Shown here piece after piece: positions 40,722 through 44,211 of a stretch of 44,211 nucleotides of DNA. Every line of letters starts with the position of its first letter. The first letter of the stretch is position 1. The notes beneath the pieces are model-generated. The model saw only the letters and a list, made by a program, of their open reading frames with translations, was not told where the DNA came from and made no database searches. The stretch comes from Polyangiaceae bacterium (GTDB taxonomy: Bacteria > Myxococcota_A > Polyangia > Polyangiales > Polyangiaceae): the NCBI GenBank assembly GCA_016933275.1, contig JAFGBI010000101.1, positions 1-44,211 on the forward strand. The letters run 5' to 3'. Position numbers and translations under genes: made by a program.

Positions 40722-42050
40722 GTGAAGTACGCTTGGTTCGGTATCGCGGTGTGGGTTGGCCTGTTCGTAGCTGGTTGCGGCAAGCAGGAGGATGCCAGCG
40801 GGGACCGCGGGCGCGACGGCAGCGCAGGGGATGAGCTGGGAGCGGCTTCCGGGGGTGCCAGCGTCACGGGCGGCGGTGTCGATGGGCGCGATGGTGCGGG
40901 CCGAGGTGGCAGCGCCGGAGCGGGGGCGGTTCCGACGGCCGAGAGCGGGGGCAGCGCGAACCAAACCGGGGGCCGCTCGAGCGGAGGTGCCTTCACGTCG
41001 AGCGGCGGGAACGTGGGCGGTGACGCGGGCCCGACCGCCGGAAGCGGCGGCACTGCGGAGGAAACCGGAGGGCGCTTGGCCGGGGCAAGTGGGGGGAGTG
41101 GCGGCGTCGTGACCGGAGGGACTAGCGGCGACGGGAGCGGTGGCGTGGTGACCGGAGGGACCGGCGGGGTCGCGACCGGAGGGACCAGCGGGGACGGGAG
41201 CGGCGGGGTCGCGACCGGAGGGACCAGCGGGGACGGGAGCGGAGGCAACGCCACCGGAGGCAACGCCACCGGGGGGAGCGGCGGGGCCAGCGTCGGAAGG
41301 GTCTACGGCGCAGACCTCCTGCTTGCCGAGGGAACCTTCGAAGCCGAGGACTTCGACAGAGTCCGTAACAGTTTCCTCTTCTTCGGGCATCAGTCGGTCG
41401 GGGGCTACATGATGTCTGCACTGGAGGGGTTGCGCGACGATGACCGCTACGACCTGACTCAAGCGTGGGATGGCGAATGGAGCACAGTGGTGCAACAGGG
41501 CCAACCGGGTGCACTGGTGAGTCTGCAGATCGGAGAGAACGCCGACGCGGCGAGCAAGACAACGGCGTTCGACGACTACATGCGCAACCACGGGTTTGGT
41601 GGCAATGTAGATATCGCGCTCTTCAAGTTCTGTTTCGTGGACATCAAGAACAGCTCGTGGGAGCTGATCAGTGTCGTGGAAATGGAGCGCATCTACGAAC
41701 ACTATGTCGGTGTGATGGGTCAACTAGAAGCTGATTTCCCGGGGACAGTCTTCGTGTACGCGACGATGCCGCTCGAGCGCGGCGATTCCTCGGCGAACCC
41801 CCTTCGTGGCGCGTACAATGGTCTCGTTCAAGACTTCTGTGTCGCGAACGACAAACCGCTGTTCGATATCGCGGACATTGAATCCGTGGACTCCACGGGT
41901 CAGCCTTGCGTCGTTACGGACGAGGGGGGGACCTATCGCGAGCTCTGCACGGAGTGGGCAGGAGAAGACGACCAGCACCCCAACGATGAGGGTAGCGTGA
42001 GGGCGGCGAAGGCCCTGGTGCTGATGTTCGCGGACATCTTGAGGGAGTAG
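40722..42050 (+). CDS. Lipoprotein with tandem-repeat linker and SGNH-hydrolase-like domain
   Basis: 442 residues. The signal peptide ends in LFVAGC. A Gly/Ser/Thr linker extends to about residue 190; its second half is built of near-identical units of GGVATGGTSGDGS type. The C-terminal domain (about 195-442) has FFGHQSVGGYMMSALEGL near 219 and ends with DDQHPNDEGSVRAAKAL near 415, matching the N-terminal Ser and C-terminal DxxH blocks of SGNH hydrolases. FKFCFVDI and FVYATMPLERG lie between. Such enzymes remove acyl groups from carbohydrates or lipids. The middle Gly and Asn blocks are not obvious, so activity is uncertain. The GTG start has GGGAGG at good spacing. Confidence 0.75.
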   Translation: MKYAWFGIAVWVGLFVAGCGKQEDASGDRGRDGSAGDELGAASGGASVTGGGVDGRDGAGRGGSAGAGAVPTAESGGSANQTGGRSSGGAFTSSGGNVGGDAGPTAGSGGTAEETGGRLAGASGGSGGVVTGGTSGDGSGGVVTGGTGGVATGGTSGDGSGGVATGGTSGDGSGGNATGGNATGGSGGASVGRVYGADLLLAEGTFEAEDFDRVRNSFLFFGHQSVGGYMMSALEGLRDDDRYDLTQAWDGEWSTVVQQGQPGALVSLQIGENADAASKTTAFDDYMRNHGFGGNVDIALFKFCFVDIKNSSWELISVVEMERIYEHYVGVMGQLEADFPGTVFVYATMPLERGDSSANPLRGAYNGLVQDFCVANDKPLFDIADIESVDSTGQPCVVTDEGGTYRELCTEWAGEDDQHPNDEGSVRAAKALVLMFADILRE

Positions 42051-42188
42051 GCGTTCTGCCCGGATGCCTCGGCATCCGATGGGTGGGCGGTTCCCGCCGA
42101 TCCCCGTGTCTCGTCGAGCCCGGTTGGTCTCCTGCGCCTCCCGAGCCAGAGGATGCTTCTCTCGGTCCAGGCGGTGGTGGGCTCGAGC

Positions 42189-42872
42189 TTACCGTCGTTG
42201 CCGGTAGAGCGCGAGCGCCGCCAGCGGTGCGAGCCATGAGAACGTCGGGCCGCGACCGGTGGCAACGGTGCGGCAACCGCAGCCGCCGCCATCGTCACTG
42301 TCTTCGTCGTCATCCGCGAGGTCCGCCTCACCGCCGCCCGCCTCGCTGGCGCCGGTCCCGTCCGGCCCGCCGCCGCCGGTGCCCTTGCCGCCGTCAGCGC
42401 CGTGTTCGCCACCGGCGTCGCTGCCGCCACCGGCCGTGCCGCCGCCATTTCCTTCGGATCCAGCCCCCGCGGTACCGGGGTCATCGCTCGCGCACAGCGA
42501 TCCCTCGGGCCAGGCAAACGGAGCCGTCGCGTATGCGGCGAGGCGGGTTCGCATGTCAGCGGCGGTTCCGCCCGCGTCCGAGCCCTCGGGTGGTACGGCG
42601 TTCCACCCGTCGCCCTCGAGCGCGCGGAACTCGTCCGGGTGCCCTCGCCGCGGAGGTCGAAGAGCACCCCGCCGAGCCCGGCCTGCGCGGAGCGCGCGAG
42701 CAGCGTCCGAGTGCCCCGCGTTTCCTGCGCCGTCGCCGACCCCCAGCACGAACACGCGCCCCTCCCTCTCCCGGACGGCGACGAGCCCGTCCACCAAACG
42801 GTCGATGGTGGCTCGAGCGATGAGGGCCGCGATGCGCCTCGCCTCATCGAGGAAGACTTCCGTGTAGCTCAT
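42189..42872 (-). pseudogene. GmhA-type SIS isomerase N-terminus joined to a MYXO-CTERM protein tail
   Basis: One open frame of 227 codons made of unlike parts. Residues 1-54 (MSYTEVFLDEARRIAALIAR to VLGVGDGAGNAGH) are the N-terminus of a phosphoheptose-isomerase-like SIS protein. Family members continue with AVNDFRK, but here the match stops near 42711. Next a different frame reads LLARSAQAGLGGVLFDLRGE, then the main frame resumes with FRALEGDGWNAV. After that come a Gly/Asp-rich linker, GGGCGCRTV, a hydrophobic helix and RQRR. The last part is a MYXO-CTERM-like sorting tail, used for outer-surface proteins. A deletion probably fused two genes. No function is expected. Confidence 0.6.
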
Positions 42873-43076
42873 GAGTGGAACGAAGCCAATCACGCGCCGT
42901 TCAATCCGCGAGCAGGATCCCGCCAGGAACGACCCGAACCGAGGTGCAGGGTCGGGGGGCCTCATCGCGGCGGGCGTCGCAGCGGCCGTCGTAGCGGGCG
43001 TCGTGGGGTCGCCGTCGTCGTTGGCGCCCACAATCGGCGGGCCCGATGGTCGCTCCTCGGCTCCCGTTGGGGTACG

Positions 43077-44117
43077 ATGGGACGTATGGGTGCCGATCCC
43101 GCCAGCCAATCCACGGTGCTGGTCATCGATGACGCTCTCGAGAGCGTCGACGTTCTCCGGGGCATCCTCGATGGCCTCTACCGGGTCAAGGCTGCGATCC
43201 ACAGTCGAGAGGGGCTCGACCTGGCGCGGTGTTCGCCGCCGGACCTGATCCTGCTCGACGTGATGATGCCGGGGATGGACGGCTACAGCGTCTGCCAGGA
43301 GTTGAAGCGCGACGAGCGCACCCGAGCGGTGCCTGTCATCTTCATCACCACGCTCTCCGACGTGGTCAGCGAGGCTCGTGGTCTCGAGCTCGGCGCCGTG
43401 GATTACATCACCAAGCCGTTCGCGCCGGAGCTCGTGCGGGCTCGAGTGCGGACACACGTCGCCCTCTACCATCAGACGGTTCAGCTCGACCGTCTGGTGC
43501 GCGCCCGCACGGAGGAGCTCGTGCAGACTCGTCTCGAAATCATCCGCCGTCTGGGCCGGGCGGCGGAGTACCGTGACAACGAGACGGGGCTCCACGTCGT
43601 GCGGATGAGCCACTACGCTCACCTCGTTGCCAAGGCGTATGGTCTGGGCGAGGGCGAGGCAGAGCTCTGCCTCAACGCCGCGCCGATGCATGACATCGGC
43701 AAGATCGGCACGCCCGACAGCATCCTGCTCAAGCCGGGAGAGCTCACTGCGGCGGAATGGCGGATCATGCAGCGCCATACCGTGGACGGCGCTGAGATCA
43801 TCGGTGACCACCCCTCCGAGCTGTTGCGGGCGGCTCGGCAGGTCGCTCTGCATCATCACGAACGTTGGGACGGCACGGGGTATCCGCATCGGCTCCGCGG
43901 CGAACAGATCCCTGTCCTCGCCAGGATCGTGGCGCTGGCCGACGTGCTGGATGCCCTGCTCTCCGTGCGCCCCTACAAGGGCCCATGGGAGGTGGCCCGA
44001 GCCGTTTCGCACATCGAGCAGGAGCGAGACCGGCATTTCGAGGCGCGGGTGGTGGATGCCTTTCGCGAGGTGCTCCCCGACTGCCTGGAGATCCGGGAAG
44101 CCTACCGTGAGCGCTGA
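43077..44117 (+). CDS. Response regulator with HD-GYP c-di-GMP phosphodiesterase output
   Basis: 346 residues. The receiver domain (about 12-125) has acidic pocket Asp18/Asp19, phospho-acceptor Asp61 in LLDVMMPGMDGY and Lys113 in ITKPF. A short coiled coil leads to an HD-GYP domain with MHDIGKIGTPDS (His205, Asp206) and HHHERWDGTGYP (GYP at 268-270). Further metal-binding His residues lie between. All signature residues are present, so it should hydrolyse cyclic di-GMP when phosphorylated by an unknown kinase not encoded nearby. Two ATG codons nine bases apart are possible; the first is used. It is divergent from the broken SIS gene. Confidence 0.93.
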   Translation: MGRMGADPASQSTVLVIDDALESVDVLRGILDGLYRVKAAIHSREGLDLARCSPPDLILLDVMMPGMDGYSVCQELKRDERTRAVPVIFITTLSDVVSEARGLELGAVDYITKPFAPELVRARVRTHVALYHQTVQLDRLVRARTEELVQTRLEIIRRLGRAAEYRDNETGLHVVRMSHYAHLVAKAYGLGEGEAELCLNAAPMHDIGKIGTPDSILLKPGELTAAEWRIMQRHTVDGAEIIGDHPSELLRAARQVALHHHERWDGTGYPHRLRGEQIPVLARIVALADVLDALLSVRPYKGPWEVARAVSHIEQERDRHFEARVVDAFREVLPDCLEIREAYRER

Positions 44118-44130
44118 CCTTCCAGGTATC

Positions 44131-44163
44131 CGTTCACGCCCCCAGGCGCGCGCCGCGTGAACG
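44131..44163 (+). terminator. 9-bp hairpin after the HD-GYP gene
   Basis: CGTTCACGC (44131) pairs with GCGTGAACG (44155) around a 15-base GC-rich loop, 14 bases after the stop codon. There is no T tract, so it may be a terminator of the non-canonical GC-rich kind or simply an RNA end structure. Confidence 0.45.
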
Positions 44164-44179
44164 CTGAGGGTCAGGCGGC

Positions 44180-44211
44180 GTGAAGCGTTGCCGTTGCCCG
44201 TTGTGCGGCAG
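44180..44211 (+). CDS. Start of a possible zinc-ribbon gene cut by the window edge
   Basis: GTG opens a frame reading MKRCRCPLCG to the last base. The CxCxxC pattern suggests a zinc ribbon. A GAGGGTCAGG leader lies just before it. Only ten codons are visible, so this is a tentative call. Confidence 0.3.
   Translation, partial: MKRCRCPLCG

Noticed and set aside
42189..44036. 615-codon minus-strand frame opposite the response regulator
   Set aside because: Its first two thirds are antisense to the REC-HD-GYP gene; only the part from 42872 down is protein-like and is reported as a fused remnant.

Overview
The window is high-GC bacterial DNA that most resembles Myxococcota of the Polyangia type. 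The evidence is a set of short lipoprotein signals (…AGC or …VAC) followed by long Gly/Ser/Thr/Ala-rich linkers, a MYXO-CTERM-like tail, long intergenic stretches, degraded gene remnants and GTG/TTG starts. This assignment is inferred from style. No 16S or ribosomal-protein gene is present to confirm it.

Layout. Positions 1-3.5 kb hold the end of a K+ channel gene that runs off the left edge, a winged-helix remnant, a GT39-like membrane protein (all minus strand) and tRNA-Arg(UCG). From 4.1 to 6.6 kb two divergent lipoprotein genes flank a 26-bp inverted repeat and one copy of a 42-bp dispersed repeat. A 1733-residue exonuclease-RecQ-UvrD fusion fills 6.9-12.1 kb. A GH30-like lipoprotein glycosidase follows. 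From 15.6 to 25.2 kb lies a surface-glycan region with a Dpm1-like GT2, transaldolase, GmhB phosphatase, methyltransferase-GT2 fusion, second methyltransferase, discoidin-domain anchor protein, YfhO-like membrane protein, Cys-rich lipoprotein and HddA-type heptose kinase. A frameshifted gene comes next, then a 1903-residue RHS lipoprotein with a translationally coupled second lipoprotein.

From 33.5 to 37.6 kb a minus-strand group encodes a NifX-like protein, a DUF5320-like protein, a 2[4Fe-4S] ferredoxin, peptide deformylase, a radical SAM protein and a PaaI-like thioesterase. From 37.8 to 42.9 kb gene remnants dominate: a gene cut by a 50-bp tandem repeat, a four-helix (S23-type) gene split by about 58 nt, a secreted-protein fragment, and a GmhA N-terminus joined to a MYXO-CTERM tail. 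Two intact genes sit among them, a His-rich exported protein and an SGNH-like lipoprotein. The right end carries a REC-HD-GYP c-di-GMP phosphodiesterase and the first bases of another gene.

How the genes fit together (inference). Transaldolase, GmhB and HddA are three steps around sedoheptulose-7-phosphate and activated heptose, consistent with heptose-containing surface glycan, but no intact isomerase or nucleotidyltransferase is visible. The strongest candidates for something unusual are the three-module nuclease/helicase protein and the dispersed repeat, which encodes a WVxDLTQ-type terminal peptide plus stop codon and appears to have ended a gene. No CRISPR array, complete insertion sequence or prophage was seen.
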